From: Streptomyces sp. ERV7
Lineage (GTDB): Bacteria > Actinomycetota > Actinomycetes > Streptomycetales > Streptomycetaceae
NCBI RefSeq assembly: GCF_001653515.1
Contig: NZ_LYOY01000001.1
Coordinates: forward strand, 744,001-808,000
Direction of reading: 5' to 3'
Length of the DNA stretch: 64,000 nt
Part shown: piece after piece, positions 26,213-39,625 of the stretch
Position numbering within the stretch: position 1 is the first letter of the stretch
Layout: every line of letters starts with the position of its first letter
Made by a program: the position numbers and the translations under genes
The notes under the pieces: generated by a model
Told to the model about the DNA's origin: nothing
Database searches by the model: none
Seen by the model: only the letters and a program-made list of their open reading frames with translations

Positions 26213-26938
26213 ATGAGCAACGGAGACATTTTCCTCGGTGAGGTCATCGGCACGTCGATCCTGATTCTCTTCGGCGCCGGAGTGTGCGCCGCGGTCACGC
26301 TCAACCACTCCAAGGCGAGAGGCGCCGGCTGGGTGGTCATCGCCTTCGGGTGGGGCTTCGGTGTACTGGCCGGGGCCTACACGGCGGCGCCGCTGTCGGG
26401 CGGCCATCTCAACCCGGCGGTGACCCTGGGCATCGCCGTCGACACCGGCGAATGGGACAAGGTCTGGCTCTACGTCCTGGGGCAGCTGGCCGGGGCGATG
26501 CTCGGCGCGGTCCTCGCCTATCTCGTCTACTTCGCCCAGTTCCGGGCCAACGCCGACCGGGACGGCTCCGTCCCGACGCTCGGCGTCTTCTCGACGATCC
26601 CCGAGATCAGGAACCCGGTCGCCAACCTGGTCACCGAGACCATCGCCACCGTGGGCCTGGTGCTGCCCGTGCTCGCCTTCGGCGACACCGAGGGCCTGGG
26701 CGAGTCCGGCACCGGCGTGCTGATCGTGTCGCTGCTCGTCGTCGGCATCGGCCTCTCGCTCGGCGGGCCGACCGGGTACGCCATCAACCCGGCCCGCGAC
26801 CTGGGCCCCCGCCTGGTGCACAGCGTGCTGCCGATCCCCCGCAAGGGGACGTCGGACTGGGGTTACGCCTGGATACCGGTGGTGGGGCCGCTGGCCGGCG
26901 GGGCGCTCGGCGGCCTCATCCACCACGCGGCCTTCTGA
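26213..26938 (+). CDS. glpF: Glycerol uptake facilitator (aquaglyceroporin)
   Basis: A 241-residue MIP-family channel for glycerol. Both NPA boxes are present: [14 protein letters not shown] in the first half and [13 protein letters not shown] in the second. The Asp after NPAR, characteristic of glycerol channels rather than water channels, is in place. Six transmembrane segments can be traced, from [16 protein letters not shown] to [17 protein letters not shown]. glpK follows 52 bp downstream. ATG 26213 with GGAGCAG upstream. Confidence 0.95.
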   Translation: MSNGDIFLGEVIGTSILILFGAGVCAAVTLNHSKARGAGWVVIAFGWGFGVLAGAYTAAPLSGGHLNPAVTLGIAVDTGEWDKVWLYVLGQLAGAMLGAVLAYLVYFAQFRANADRDGSVPTLGVFSTIPEIRNPVANLVTETIATVGLVLPVLAFGDTEGLGESGTGVLIVSLLVVGIGLSLGGPTGYAINPARDLGPRLVHSVLPIPRKGTSDWGYAWIPVVGPLAGGALGGLIHHAAF

Positions 26939-26990
26939 CCACGCGCCCGCACCCGCCGCACCACCGCGGCCCTCAGACCAAGGGGTAGCC

Positions 26991-28502
<1,512 letters not shown>

Positions 28503-28548
28503 CCGCCCCGCCCCTCGGGGACCGGGAGCGGCCGCTCCCCCAAGACGC

Positions 28549-28584
28549 ACGGCCCGTACCCCAGTCGGTGGGGGTACGGGCCGT
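28549..28584. terminator. Bidirectional hairpin between glpK and the conservon
   Basis: ACGGCCCGTACCCC (28549-28562) pairs perfectly with GGGGTACGGGCCGT (28571-28584) over a short AGTCGGTG loop. It lies between convergent glpK and cvnD. It lacks a clear T tract, as is common for Streptomyces terminators. Confidence 0.82.
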
Positions 28585-28619
28585 GTCCCCGCGTACGGGG
28601 GTGTCCTTGCGTGAAGGCG

Positions 28620-29225
28620 TCAGATCGACACCGTCCGGCGCCGGCGCTCGGAGAGGACCATCGCGTGCTCCACGACCGCGACCAGTACGTCCTTGACGGC
28701 CTCGCGGTCGCGCGCGTCCGTCATCATCAGCGGGACGTCGGGGTCGAGGTCGAGCGCGGAGCGCACCGCGTCGGCCGGGTAACGGGCCGCGTCGTCGAAG
28801 CAGTTGACGGCCACCGTGAAGGGCAGCCCCCGGCGCTCGAAGTAGTCGATCGCCGCGAAGGAGTCCTCCAGACGGCGGGTGTCCGCGAGGACCACCGCGC
28901 CCAGCGACCCCTGCGCCAGCTCGTCCCAGAGGAACCAGAAGCGGTCCTGGCCGGGCGTGCCGAAGAGATAGAGCACCAGGTCCTCGCGGAGCGTGATGCG
29001 CCCGAAGTCCATCGCGACGGTGGTGGTGTTCTTCGCCTCCACGCCCGCGACGTCGTCGACCGGCCGGCCCGCCTCGCTGAGCCGCTCCTCGGTGCGCAGC
29101 GGCCGGATCTCGCTGACCGCGCCCACCAGCGTGGTCTTGCCGACGCCGAAGCCGCCCGCCACCAGGATCTTGAGGGTGACCGGTTCGACGGGCCGCTTCC
29201 TGCGGCTAGAGCGCCCGAAGGCCAT
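28620..29225 (-). CDS. Conservon GTPase, CvnD-like
   Basis: A 201-residue small GTPase of the MglA/Ras-like conservon family. The P-loop is LVAGGFGVGKTTLVGAVSEI; the G3-like FGTPGQDRFWFLWDEL and the G4-like VAVNCFDDA follow. It acts at the membrane with the roadblock and sensor proteins as a prokaryotic analogue of a G-protein coupled signalling complex. The gene start overlaps the DUF742 gene by 20 bp, and it ends the four-gene unit. Confidence 0.93.
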   Translation of the reverse strand: MAFGRSSRRKRPVEPVTLKILVAGGFGVGKTTLVGAVSEIRPLRTEERLSEAGRPVDDVAGVEAKNTTTVAMDFGRITLREDLVLYLFGTPGQDRFWFLWDELAQGSLGAVVLADTRRLEDSFAAIDYFERRGLPFTVAVNCFDDAARYPADAVRSALDLDPDVPLMMTDARDREAVKDVLVAVVEHAMVLSERRRRTVSI

Positions 29226-29646
29226 TGATCACCTCGCGGAGAAGGGACTCGTCCGGCAGCTCGGCCGGCGGAACGGGTCGGGAGACATGCACCAGCTGGT
29301 CCTGGACGAGATCGCCCACCAGGACGCGGACCACCCCGACGGGCAGGTCGAGTCCGGCGGCGAGCTCGGCGATGGACTGCGGGGTGCCGACGCAGCGTTC
29401 GACGATCTCGACGTGTTCGGGCGAGAGCGAGTGGTCCCGCCCCGGGTCGTCGGCGGCCGGTTCGGGCACCACCACCGCGATCAGGTCGAGCCGGTGCTGG
29501 CCGACGCTGCTGGTGCGGCCGCGGGTCATCGCGTACGGCCGCACCACCGGTCCCGCGTCGTCGTCGAACCAGTGGTGCTGCCGGGGCGACGCCCCGTCCG
29601 GCTGCTGCGGGCCGTTCGCCGGCGCCCGCTGGTCTGCGTCATTCAT
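29206..29646 (-). CDS. Conservon DUF742 protein, CvnC-like
   Basis: A 146-residue protein with the DUF742 core: GPVVRPYAMTRGRTSS, LSPEHVEIVERCVGTPQSIA, LAAGLDLPVGVVRVLVGDLV and LLREVINGLRAL. The middle has a winged-helix-like arrangement. In conservons this protein accompanies the GTPase and roadblock partner. Spacing to the roadblock gene is 10 bp; overlap with the GTPase gene is 20 bp, so all are translationally linked. Confidence 0.92.
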   Translation of the reverse strand: MNDADQRAPANGPQQPDGASPRQHHWFDDDAGPVVRPYAMTRGRTSSVGQHRLDLIAVVVPEPAADDPGRDHSLSPEHVEIVERCVGTPQSIAELAAGLDLPVGVVRVLVGDLVQDQLVHVSRPVPPAELPDESLLREVINGLRAL

Positions 29647-29656
29647 ACCGTCGCGC

Positions 29657-30097
29657 TCACCCTGCGGTGGGCAGGCCGGTCCGTGGTGCCGTGGTGAGGT
29701 GGGCCCCGACCCGCTTGACCATCAGGGTCATCTCGTACGCCACCTGTCCGACGTCGGACTCGGCGTCGGACAGGACGGCCAGACAGCTGCCGTCCCCGGC
29801 GGCCGTCACGAAGAGGAAGGCGTCGTCCAGCTCCACGACCGTCTGGCGCACGCCCCCCACGTCGAAGTGGCGGCCGACCCCCTTGGCGAGGCTGTGGAAG
29901 CCGGAGGCGACGGCGGCCAGGTGTTCGCCGTCCTCGCGGGTCAGGTCCCCGGACGTGCCGGTGGGCAGGCCGTCGCTGGACAGGACGAGCGCCTTGCGGA
30001 TGGATCCGACCCGGTCGACCAACTCGTCCAGCAACCAGTTGAGTTCTCCGGCGCCCTTCCCCATGACGTCGTGTGCTGCGGACTTCGGTGCGGTCAT
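29657..30097 (-). CDS. Conservon roadblock/LC7 protein, CvnB-like
   Basis: A 146-residue roadblock/LC7 domain protein, the likely GTPase-activating partner of the conservon GTPase. Signatures include LNWLLDELVDRVGSIRKALV, SSDGLPTGTSGDL, HLAAVASGFHSLAKGVGRHF and CLAVLSDAESDVGQVAYEM. The start overlaps the sensor kinase stop by four bases (ATGA). Confidence 0.93.
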   Translation of the reverse strand: MTAPKSAAHDVMGKGAGELNWLLDELVDRVGSIRKALVLSSDGLPTGTSGDLTREDGEHLAAVASGFHSLAKGVGRHFDVGGVRQTVVELDDAFLFVTAAGDGSCLAVLSDAESDVGQVAYEMTLMVKRVGAHLTTAPRTGLPTAG

Positions 30098-32835
30098 CGA
30101 CCGTCCCCCTCCGATGTGTTGCGTCGTACGTCGCCGAGGGCCTGGTCGGGCCCGTCGGCTGTGGTCTCTGCGCTGGTCATCGCGTTGTGCCGACGCCCGC
30201 GCTGCCAGCCACGCTGCATCGACGCCATACGGTTGCGCACTTCCTCCGCGTCGCGCTCGGGCTGCGGCTGAGCGCCGGGGCCGCCCGGCCCGGTGCGGAC
30301 CGCCTGCTCGGCGGAGGTCGCTTTCAGCTGGGGGGCGAGGCTGGCCTGGCGGACCCGGCGGGGCAGGGCGCCCTGCAGACCGGTTCCGTCGGCGCTCTCG
30401 CGGCCTGGAGCGGGCCGCAGCGGCTCGGGCGCGGGGGCCGGGACGAGCCCGCTGGCACGCAGCGCGTCGGCCCGCCGTCGCTCGGCACTCGGCACGGCCG
30501 GACGGACCGGCTCCGGCGCGGGCGACGGGTGGTCGCGGCCCGGCTGGTCGTCGACCCGGCGCCCGTGGTCGCTGACCAGGGTCGGCGCGGGCGGGCGGCG
30601 GCGCGGCAGCGGCACGGGGCCGAACGGCCCGTCCGGTGCCCCGGCCCCCTCGTCGGCCGTCTGCTGGTGCTGGCGGCGCTCGGCCGGGAAGTCGCGGGGC
30701 GCGCCGATGAGGCCGGTGCGGGCGGCGCCGCCCTCGTCGGCGCCCATGACGTGCGGCGCGTCCAACTCCAACGGGTCCACGGGGGCCTCCAGTTCGACCG
30801 GCCCGTCGAGCAGGGCGCGGTCGGGGGTGCCCACCGGGAGCGGCGAGAGCGCGCGGGGGCCGGCGTCCCGCTCACGGCGTCCGGCCGCGTCGCCGTGGGC
30901 CGCCTTGCGGTCGAGGCGGAATCCGGTGCCGTTGGTGTCCGGCGCGTCGGTGAGCAGGGCCGCCGGGATGAAGACGACCGCCGTGGTGCCGCCGTACGGG
31001 GAGGGCTGGAGCGAGACGCGGACGTTCTGCCGCTGGGCGAGCCGGCTGACCACGAACAGGCCGAGCCGGTCGGTGTCGGAGAGCTCGAACTCGGGGGTCT
31101 CGGCGAGGCGCAGATTGGCGTCGAGGAGCGCCTCGGGCGTCATGCCGAGGCCCCGGTCGTGGATCTCCAGCGTGAAGCCGTTGGCCACCCGCTCGCCGTG
31201 CACCTGGACGGCGGTGTGCGGGGGCGAGAACACCGTGGCGTTCTCCAGGAGTTCGGCCACCAGGTGGGTGAGGTCGGCGACGGCCGGGCCGCCCACACCG
31301 AGCCGGGGCAGCCTGCGGACCTCGATGCGCTCGTAGTCCTCGACCTCGGCCACGGCCGCCCGGACCACGTCCATCAGCTGGACGGGCTTGCGCCACTGCC
31401 GGGACGGGGCGGCGCCCGAGAGGATCACCAGGCCCTCGGCGTGGCGGCGCATACGGGTGGTGAGGTGGTCGAGGCGGAAGAGGTCGGCGAGCTCGTCGGT
31501 GTCCTCGGTGCGGCGCTCCATGGTGTCGAGGAGCGTGAGCTGGCGGTGCAGGAGGACCTGGTTGCGGCGGGCCAGGTTGACGAAGACCTCGGCCACTCCG
31601 CGCCGCACGTCGGCCTGTTTGACGGCGGCCTCGACGGCGGCGCGCTGAAGGGTGTTGAGGGCTTGGCCGACCTGGCCGACCTCGTCCTTCTCGTACTCCA
31701 GGCGCGGTGCCTCGGTCTCGACGTCGACGTGTTCGCCGGCGGCGAGGCGGCGCATCACGCTCGGCAGGCGCACGCCGGACACCTCGTGCGCCTCCTTGCG
31801 GAGCCGGGTGAGGTCGCGGATCAGCTCGCGGCCGATGCGTACGGACAGGAAGAGCGAGAAGACGAGCGCGAGGAAGCCGAGGACGCCCGCGACGCCCGCC
31901 TTGATCAGGACGTTGAAGGCGACCGGGTGGACGCGGTCGCGGTAGCGGTCGTCGGCGTCCGAGACGGCCTCGGAGAGACGCGAGAGCAGCGGCGTGGCCG
32001 TCTGCTGCCAGCGGGCCAGGTCGACGCGCGGGTTCTTGGTGGGACCGGCGGTGATGATGCTCTGCTCGGCGGCGCGCAGCGACTCGGAGCCGGCGGCGGC
32101 CCAGAAGCGCTCGAAGATCTCGCGTTCTCCGGCGGGCAGGTTCTCCAGGCTTATCTCGTACAGGAGCGTGCGGTTGGCCACCAGGTTGACCACCTCGCGC
32201 AGTTCGTTCCAGGTGAACTGCGGCGGGGCGACCAGTGAGGAGGCGACCAGGGCGTCCTCGCGGGCGACCATCTCGCGGGCCCGGGCGAGGCCCACGACCG
32301 CGCGGCCCTGCTTGTCCATGTCCACGTTCTCCAGCGCGTGGAGACTGGTCAGGAACGTGTAGCAGGGCTCGATGACTCCGCTGTACGCCGCCAGTGCCTG
32401 GGCGCGGTTGACGCTCCGCCGGTCGACCTGCCGGCGCAGGTCGCGGATGCCGTCGAACTCCTGGAGGACGGTCTTCAGCCGCGCCCTCGCGGCCGGGCGC
32501 AGATCGTCGCGCACCTGGGAGTCGTCGGCGGCGGAACGAATCTTCGCCACGGCCTCGTCGGTGTCCCGGCGGCGGCCCTGGAGCGCGGCGAGCGCGTCGG
32601 CGGCCCGCTGGTCCGCCAGGTAGACCATGGTCTGGCGGCGCTCCTCCTGGATGACTTGGACCGTGTCCTCCATCGGCGAGCCGACCTTGTCCACGATGTA
32701 CGTGACGTTCAGGAGCTCGTTGGCCTCGCGGCCGGTGATGTAGGTCGTGAATCCCCAGAGAGCGGTGAGGGAGACGAGCGGCACCAGCAGCAACGCCACG
32801 ATCTTCCTGCGGATGGACTTCCCGCGAAAGCGCAT
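30094..32835 (-). CDS. Conservon sensor histidine kinase-like protein, CvnA-like
   Basis: A 913-residue membrane sensor. A first helix (IVALLLVPLVSLTALWGF) and a second near residue 305-330 (GVAGVLGFLALVFSLFLSV) bracket an extracellular nitrate/nitrite-sensor-type helical domain. A HAMP-like linker and a dimerisation region (VNLARRNQVLLHRQLTLLD) follow. The HATPase_c domain has HLVAELLENATVFSPPHTAV, DRGLGMTPEAL and DRLGLFVVSRLAQ. No standard phospho-accepting H-E/D box is evident, as in other CvnA proteins. A long disordered Pro/Arg tail completes it. ATG 32835 lies behind GGGGGAGG. No cytochrome P450 (cvnE) accompanies the set. Confidence 0.92.
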   Translation of the reverse strand: MRFRGKSIRRKIVALLLVPLVSLTALWGFTTYITGREANELLNVTYIVDKVGSPMEDTVQVIQEERRQTMVYLADQRAADALAALQGRRRDTDEAVAKIRSAADDSQVRDDLRPAARARLKTVLQEFDGIRDLRRQVDRRSVNRAQALAAYSGVIEPCYTFLTSLHALENVDMDKQGRAVVGLARAREMVAREDALVASSLVAPPQFTWNELREVVNLVANRTLLYEISLENLPAGEREIFERFWAAAGSESLRAAEQSIITAGPTKNPRVDLARWQQTATPLLSRLSEAVSDADDRYRDRVHPVAFNVLIKAGVAGVLGFLALVFSLFLSVRIGRELIRDLTRLRKEAHEVSGVRLPSVMRRLAAGEHVDVETEAPRLEYEKDEVGQVGQALNTLQRAAVEAAVKQADVRRGVAEVFVNLARRNQVLLHRQLTLLDTMERRTEDTDELADLFRLDHLTTRMRRHAEGLVILSGAAPSRQWRKPVQLMDVVRAAVAEVEDYERIEVRRLPRLGVGGPAVADLTHLVAELLENATVFSPPHTAVQVHGERVANGFTLEIHDRGLGMTPEALLDANLRLAETPEFELSDTDRLGLFVVSRLAQRQNVRVSLQPSPYGGTTAVVFIPAALLTDAPDTNGTGFRLDRKAAHGDAAGRRERDAGPRALSPLPVGTPDRALLDGPVELEAPVDPLELDAPHVMGADEGGAARTGLIGAPRDFPAERRQHQQTADEGAGAPDGPFGPVPLPRRRPPAPTLVSDHGRRVDDQPGRDHPSPAPEPVRPAVPSAERRRADALRASGLVPAPAPEPLRPAPGRESADGTGLQGALPRRVRQASLAPQLKATSAEQAVRTGPGGPGAQPQPERDAEEVRNRMASMQRGWQRGRRHNAMTSAETTADGPDQALGDVRRNTSEGDGR

Positions 32836-33171
32836 GGCCTCCCCCAGATCAACCGTCAACAAACGGCGCGAGCCTACTACTGCCACACAGACAACTCGAA
32901 GGCACGTCCGGACGATTTTCGGCCGCCCTCCCAGGAGTTGATCATGGGTTGTCCTGGTATTACGGGAGATCACCTCCCGAGTGTGGCCGAGGACACCCGT
33001 AGGGCCAGTGGTTCCCGTACCGGCCCGGTTGGCTGGAATTCTGCCTTCCACACAAATCCCGGGAATCTTCGGGGAGTTCCGTTCGTCCTTCTGTACGGGG
33101 GTTGTGACGGGATGTACGGACCCGTGCGCATCGGAAGGCATCGATACGCCGGTGGTGGGGAGTGAGTATCC
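32836..33171. promoter_or_regulatory. Divergent promoter region, cvnA and small membrane protein gene
   Basis: This 336-bp stretch is less GC-rich than its surroundings and has no convincing frame in either direction. It must contain the conservon promoter (minus strand) and that of the plus-strand membrane protein gene. I could not assign hexamers or operators with confidence. Confidence 0.35.
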
Positions 33172-33621
33172 ATGGGCACTGAAGGCATGAGTGCGGACGG
33201 TGTGGCGGCTCGGGGCTCGCGCGCGGGTGAACTGCCGCCGCTGTGGGTGGAGGAGCCCGCGGTGCGGCCACGGCTGCCCGATCCGATCAGGAACGCGGCC
33301 GTCCGCTCGGTGCTGATCGTCGCCCTCACGCTGATCCAGGCGGTGATCGCGTTCCTGTGCACGCTGGCGGGCTCCTGGCTGGCCTTCCCGATGGTCCTCA
33401 GCAGCGTGGCGAGCACGGTGGTCGCGACCTGGGCGGTGCTTGACGTGTGGGTCACCCGTCAGGTGTGGAACCAGCGCAACGGCGTGGTGTCGGTGCCGAG
33501 CAGCACCGCTCGGCGACGGCGCAGGGAGCGGCGCCGGGTGCGGCGGGTGGCCCGGGCGGCCGAGCGGTCGGGGACCGGCCGAATAGGCCAGAGCGAGACG
33601 GGCAGCTTCTCCCGGGCATAG
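33172..33621 (+). CDS. Small membrane protein, function unknown
   Basis: A 149-residue protein with two adjacent transmembrane helices (VLIVALTLIQAVIAFLCTLA and FPMVLSSVASTVVATWAVLD). A very basic cytoplasmic tail follows (STARRRRRERRRVRRVARAA). The N-terminus (ELPPLWVEEPAVRPRLPDPI) is proline-rich. No known domain was recognised. ATG 33172 has GGGGAG about ten bases upstream; ATG 33187 is an alternative. It is divergent from the conservon and precedes iclR by 12 bp, but the direction of regulation is unclear. Confidence 0.7.
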   Translation: MGTEGMSADGVAARGSRAGELPPLWVEEPAVRPRLPDPIRNAAVRSVLIVALTLIQAVIAFLCTLAGSWLAFPMVLSSVASTVVATWAVLDVWVTRQVWNQRNGVVSVPSSTARRRRRERRRVRRVARAAERSGTGRIGQSETGSFSRA

Positions 33622-33633
33622 CGGCCTCAAGGG

Positions 33634-34443
33634 GTGCCGGTGGGTGAGGTGCAGGAGCCGGACGCCGCCGCGGGCAGACGGCGGGGCGGCGCCGGATCGC
33701 TGCGGTCGGTCGACCGCGCGGTCGGCGTGCTGGAGGCGCTGGCCCGGCTCGGCGAGGCCGGAGTCACCGAGATCGCCGCCGAGTTGGGGGTGCACAAGTC
33801 GACCGCGTTCCGGCTGCTCGACGCGCTGGAGCGGCGGGGCCTGGTCGGCCAGGAGAAGGAACGGGGGAAGTACTTTCTGGGCGCCGGGATGCTGCGGCTC
33901 GCCGGTGCGGCGGCCGTGCGGCTCGACATCTCGCAGGAGGGCGTGCCGGTCTGCCGCGCGCTCGCGGACGCCACGGGCGAGACCGCCAATGTCGCCGTGC
34001 TCGACGGGGACGCGGCCGTGAACATCATGCAGGCGCGCGGTGCGGCGGCCGTGACGGCGTTCAACTGGCTGGGCCGGCGCACCCCTCTGCACGCGACCGC
34101 GAGCGGCAAGGCGCTGCTCGCCCACCTCCCCGAGGAGCGCCGCGAGGCCCTGCTCGCCCAGGGGCTCGCGCGCTTCACCGCGCACACCGTCACGGATCCG
34201 GCGGCGCTGCGGACCGAGCTCGCGGAGGTGGTGGAGCGGGGGTACGCGCGGACGGCCGAGGAGCTGGAGGAGGGGCTCAACGCCGTGGGCGTGGCGGTGT
34301 ACGGCCACGACGGCTCGGTCATCGGCGCGATCGGTGTCTCGGGCCCGGCCTACCGGCTGCCGCGGGAGTCACTCCCGAAGGTCGCCGAGCGCGTCCGGGA
34401 GGCCGCCAGGGACCTCTCGCGTCGCATGGGGCATCCCGGGTAA
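33634..34443 (+). CDS. IclR-family transcriptional regulator
   Basis: A regulator of up to 269 residues with an N-terminal winged helix (SVDRAVGVLEALARLGEAGV, EIAAELGVHKSTAFRLLDAL) and a C-terminal GAF-like effector domain (ETANVAVLDGDAAVNIMQA, RTPLHATASGKALLAHLPEE, GARTAEELEEGLNAVGVAV-like, YGHDGSVIGAIGVSGPA). Its position directly before the choline/betaine cluster, in the same direction, makes it the probable regulator of that cluster. Starts GTG 33634, 33640 and 33649 are all possible; none has an ideal ribosome-binding site. Confidence 0.88.
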   Translation: MPVGEVQEPDAAAGRRRGGAGSLRSVDRAVGVLEALARLGEAGVTEIAAELGVHKSTAFRLLDALERRGLVGQEKERGKYFLGAGMLRLAGAAAVRLDISQEGVPVCRALADATGETANVAVLDGDAAVNIMQARGAAAVTAFNWLGRRTPLHATASGKALLAHLPEERREALLAQGLARFTAHTVTDPAALRTELAEVVERGYARTAEELEEGLNAVGVAVYGHDGSVIGAIGVSGPAYRLPRESLPKVAERVREAARDLSRRMGHPG

Positions 34444-37075
<2,632 letters not shown>

Positions 37076-37159
37076 AAGGCCCCTGCGTTCGACGGCCCAC
37101 GCGTCGACCTGCGTCCTGAGGCAGGGCCGGCCGGGCACCCGACCCCTCCGGGAGGAAAC

Positions 37160-38371
37160 ATGGCTCCGACGTACGACGTGATCGTCCTCGGCCTGGGCGG
37201 TATGGGTTCGGCCGCCGCCCAGCATCTCGCCGAGCGCGGGGCCCGCGTCCTCGGCCTGGAGCGGTTCGGCCCGGTGCACGCGCACGGCTCCAGCCACGGC
37301 GGCTCGCGGATCACCCGGCAGTCCTATTTCGAGGACCCGGCGTATGTGCCGCTGCTGCTGCGGGCGTACGAGCTGTACGACCGGATCGAGCGGGACTCGG
37401 GGCGCGAGATCGCGCTGCTGTGCGGCGGGATGATGATGGGCCGCCCCGACTGCCGTACGGTCGCGGGCGCGGTGCGCTCGGCCCGGCAGTGGGACCTGCC
37501 GCACGAGATGCTGGACGCCCGGGAGATCCGCCGCCGCTTCCCGACGATGAACCCGCTCGACGACGAGGTGGCGCTCCACGAGGCGCGGGCCGGGATACTG
37601 CGCCCGGAGGCCACGGTGGCGGCCCATCTCCAGCTCGCCACCAAGGCGGGCGCCGAGCTCCACTTCGAGGAGCCGGTGACGCGCTGGGAGGAGCTGCCGG
37701 GCGGGCGCGGGGTCCGGGTCCACACGGCCGAGAACAGTTACACGGCGGGCCGGCTGGTGATGTGCCCGGGGGCCTGGGCGCCCGAGCTGCTGGCGGACCT
37801 CGGGGTGCCGATCCGCGTCGAGCGGCAGGTCATGTACTGGTTCGGGCCCGAGGGCGGCACCGAACCGTTCCTCCCCGAGCGCCAGCCGGTCTTCGTGTGG
37901 GAGGAGGCGGACGGGGTCCAGGTCTACGGGTTCCCGGCCATCGACGGACCCGCGGGCGGCGTCAAGGTCGCGTTCTTCCGCAAGAACGGCGCCCCCTGCA
38001 CGCCGGGCACCGTCGACCGTACGGTGGCTCCGGCCGAGGTCGAGGAGATGGCGGCGGCCATGCGCCGGGTGACCCCCACCCTGCCCGGAACGTTCCTGCG
38101 GGCTGTGACCTGCATGTACTCCACCACTCCGGACGAGCACTTCGTGATCGCGCAGCACCCGGCGCACCCCGCGACCACCACGGTGGCCTGCGGCTTCTCG
38201 GGGCACGGCTTCAAGTTCGTACCGGTGGTCGGCGAGATCCTCGCCGACCTGGCGCTCGACGGCACGACGGCCCACCCCATCGACCTCTTCGACCCGCGCC
38301 GGTTCGCCGCGGCGGCCGCGAGCGACGAGGCGGGCGCGGGTGTCACGGGTACCGGAGGAGGCGCGCGATGA
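37160..38371 (+). CDS. Monomeric sarcosine oxidase / N-methyltryptophan oxidase family
   Basis: A 403-residue FAD enzyme. The dinucleotide fold is [20 protein letters not shown], followed by [20 protein letters not shown], diagnostic of monomeric sarcosine oxidase. The Cys carrying covalent FAD is in [19 protein letters not shown], and the C-terminal [20 protein letters not shown] is conserved. It would oxidise sarcosine to glycine, formaldehyde and hydrogen peroxide. ATG 37160 has GGGAGG nine bases upstream. The stop overlaps the next gene by ATGA. Confidence 0.92.
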   Translation: MAPTYDVIVLGLGGMGSAAAQHLAERGARVLGLERFGPVHAHGSSHGGSRITRQSYFEDPAYVPLLLRAYELYDRIERDSGREIALLCGGMMMGRPDCRTVAGAVRSARQWDLPHEMLDAREIRRRFPTMNPLDDEVALHEARAGILRPEATVAAHLQLATKAGAELHFEEPVTRWEELPGGRGVRVHTAENSYTAGRLVMCPGAWAPELLADLGVPIRVERQVMYWFGPEGGTEPFLPERQPVFVWEEADGVQVYGFPAIDGPAGGVKVAFFRKNGAPCTPGTVDRTVAPAEVEEMAAAMRRVTPTLPGTFLRAVTCMYSTTPDEHFVIAQHPAHPATTTVACGFSGHGFKFVPVVGEILADLALDGTTAHPIDLFDPRRFAAAAASDEAGAGVTGTGGGAR

Positions 38372-39504
38372 CCGCCGAGGCCACCGAGCGCACGCCCAGC
38401 CTCCTGGAGACCCTGCCCGGCCGGTACTACTTCGATCCGGCGGTCTTCGCCCGCGAGCAGGAGCGGATCTTCGAGGCGCTGTGGTTCTGCGCGGTGCGCG
38501 CCGCCGACCTCGACCGGCCCGGCGCCTTCCGCACGGTCCAGGTGGGCCGCGAGAACGTGCTGGTGGTGCGGACCCGCGAGGGCGCGCTGCGGGCGTTCCT
38601 CAATGTGTGCCGGCACCGGGGCGCCCGGGTGTGCGCCGAGGAGAGCGGCACGGTCCGGCGCACCCTCCAGTGCCCGTACCACGCCTGGACCTACGACCTC
38701 GACGGTCGGCTCGTCGCCGCGCCGAACCTGGCGCGGATGCCCGATGTGGACCGCGAGGAGCGCGGGCTGCTGCCGGTCGCGCTGCGCGAGTGGCTCGGCT
38801 ACGTCTGGGTGTGCCTGGCCGACGGGCCGCCGCCGTTCGAGGACACGGTGGTCGCCGCCGCCACCGAGCGCCTGGGCGACCCTGCGGCGGTCGAGCGCTA
38901 CGGGGCCGCGGAACTGGCTCTGGGCCACCGGATCTCGTACGACGTGGGCGCCAACTGGAAGCTGATCGTCGAGAACTTCATGGAGTGCTACCACTGCGCC
39001 ACGATCCACCCCGAACTCACCCATGTGCTCCCCGAGTTCGCCAAGGGCTTCGCCGCCCAGTACTACGTGGGGCACGGCGCCGAGTTCGCGCGGGGCGCCG
39101 AGGGGTTCACCGTGGACGGCGGCGCGGGGTTCGGGCGCCTGGCGGGCCTGGCGGACGCGCAGGACCGCCGCTACTACGCCATCACCGTGAAACCGCAGGT
39201 GTTCGTGAACCTGGTGCCCGACCATGTGATCGTCCACCGGATGTTCCCGCTGGCCGTCGACCGTACGGTCGTCGAGTGCGACTGGCTGTACGCGCCGCAG
39301 GTCGTGGCGTCCGGGGCCGACCTCTCGCGGTCCGTGGAGCTGTTCCACCGCGTCAACGTGCAGGACTTCGAGGCGTGCGAGCGCACCCAGCCCGCCATGG
39401 ACTCGCGGGCGTACCGGCACGGCGGCGTCCTGGTGCCCAGCGAGCACCACATCCGCGCCTTCCACGAGTGGGTCCTGGCGCGCGTGGGTCCCGACAGGAA
39501 TTAG
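38368..39504 (+). CDS. Rieske oxygenase alpha subunit, glycine betaine monooxygenase-like
   Basis: A 378-residue Rieske non-haem iron oxygenase. The Rieske centre is CRHRGARVC and CPYHAW (C-x-H-x17-C-x2-H). The catalytic iron site is [15 protein letters not shown] (two His) with a downstream acidic ligand. By family and by neighbours it matches GbcA, which removes one methyl of glycine betaine to give dimethylglycine and formaldehyde. The matching reductase (GbcB-type ferredoxin reductase) is not in the cluster, so electrons must come from elsewhere. Confidence 0.9.
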   Translation: MTAEATERTPSLLETLPGRYYFDPAVFAREQERIFEALWFCAVRAADLDRPGAFRTVQVGRENVLVVRTREGALRAFLNVCRHRGARVCAEESGTVRRTLQCPYHAWTYDLDGRLVAAPNLARMPDVDREERGLLPVALREWLGYVWVCLADGPPPFEDTVVAAATERLGDPAAVERYGAAELALGHRISYDVGANWKLIVENFMECYHCATIHPELTHVLPEFAKGFAAQYYVGHGAEFARGAEGFTVDGGAGFGRLAGLADAQDRRYYAITVKPQVFVNLVPDHVIVHRMFPLAVDRTVVECDWLYAPQVVASGADLSRSVELFHRVNVQDFEACERTQPAMDSRAYRHGGVLVPSEHHIRAFHEWVLARVGPDRN

Positions 39505-39625
39505 GCCCCCTACCGCAGGGCCCCTGAGCTGCGCCGTTACTCAAACTGTCGGAATCGTCACATGTCTGAAGTGTGAATTCCTGGGTAGCGGCGCCTCTGT
39601 TCGTGATCAGAAGTCGAGGAGCGTC

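Noticed and set aside
32836..34308. Upstream extension of the conservon kinase frame
   Set aside because: The kinase starts at ATG 32835 with a ribosome-binding site and a transmembrane helix. The extension is antisense to the small membrane protein and IclR genes.
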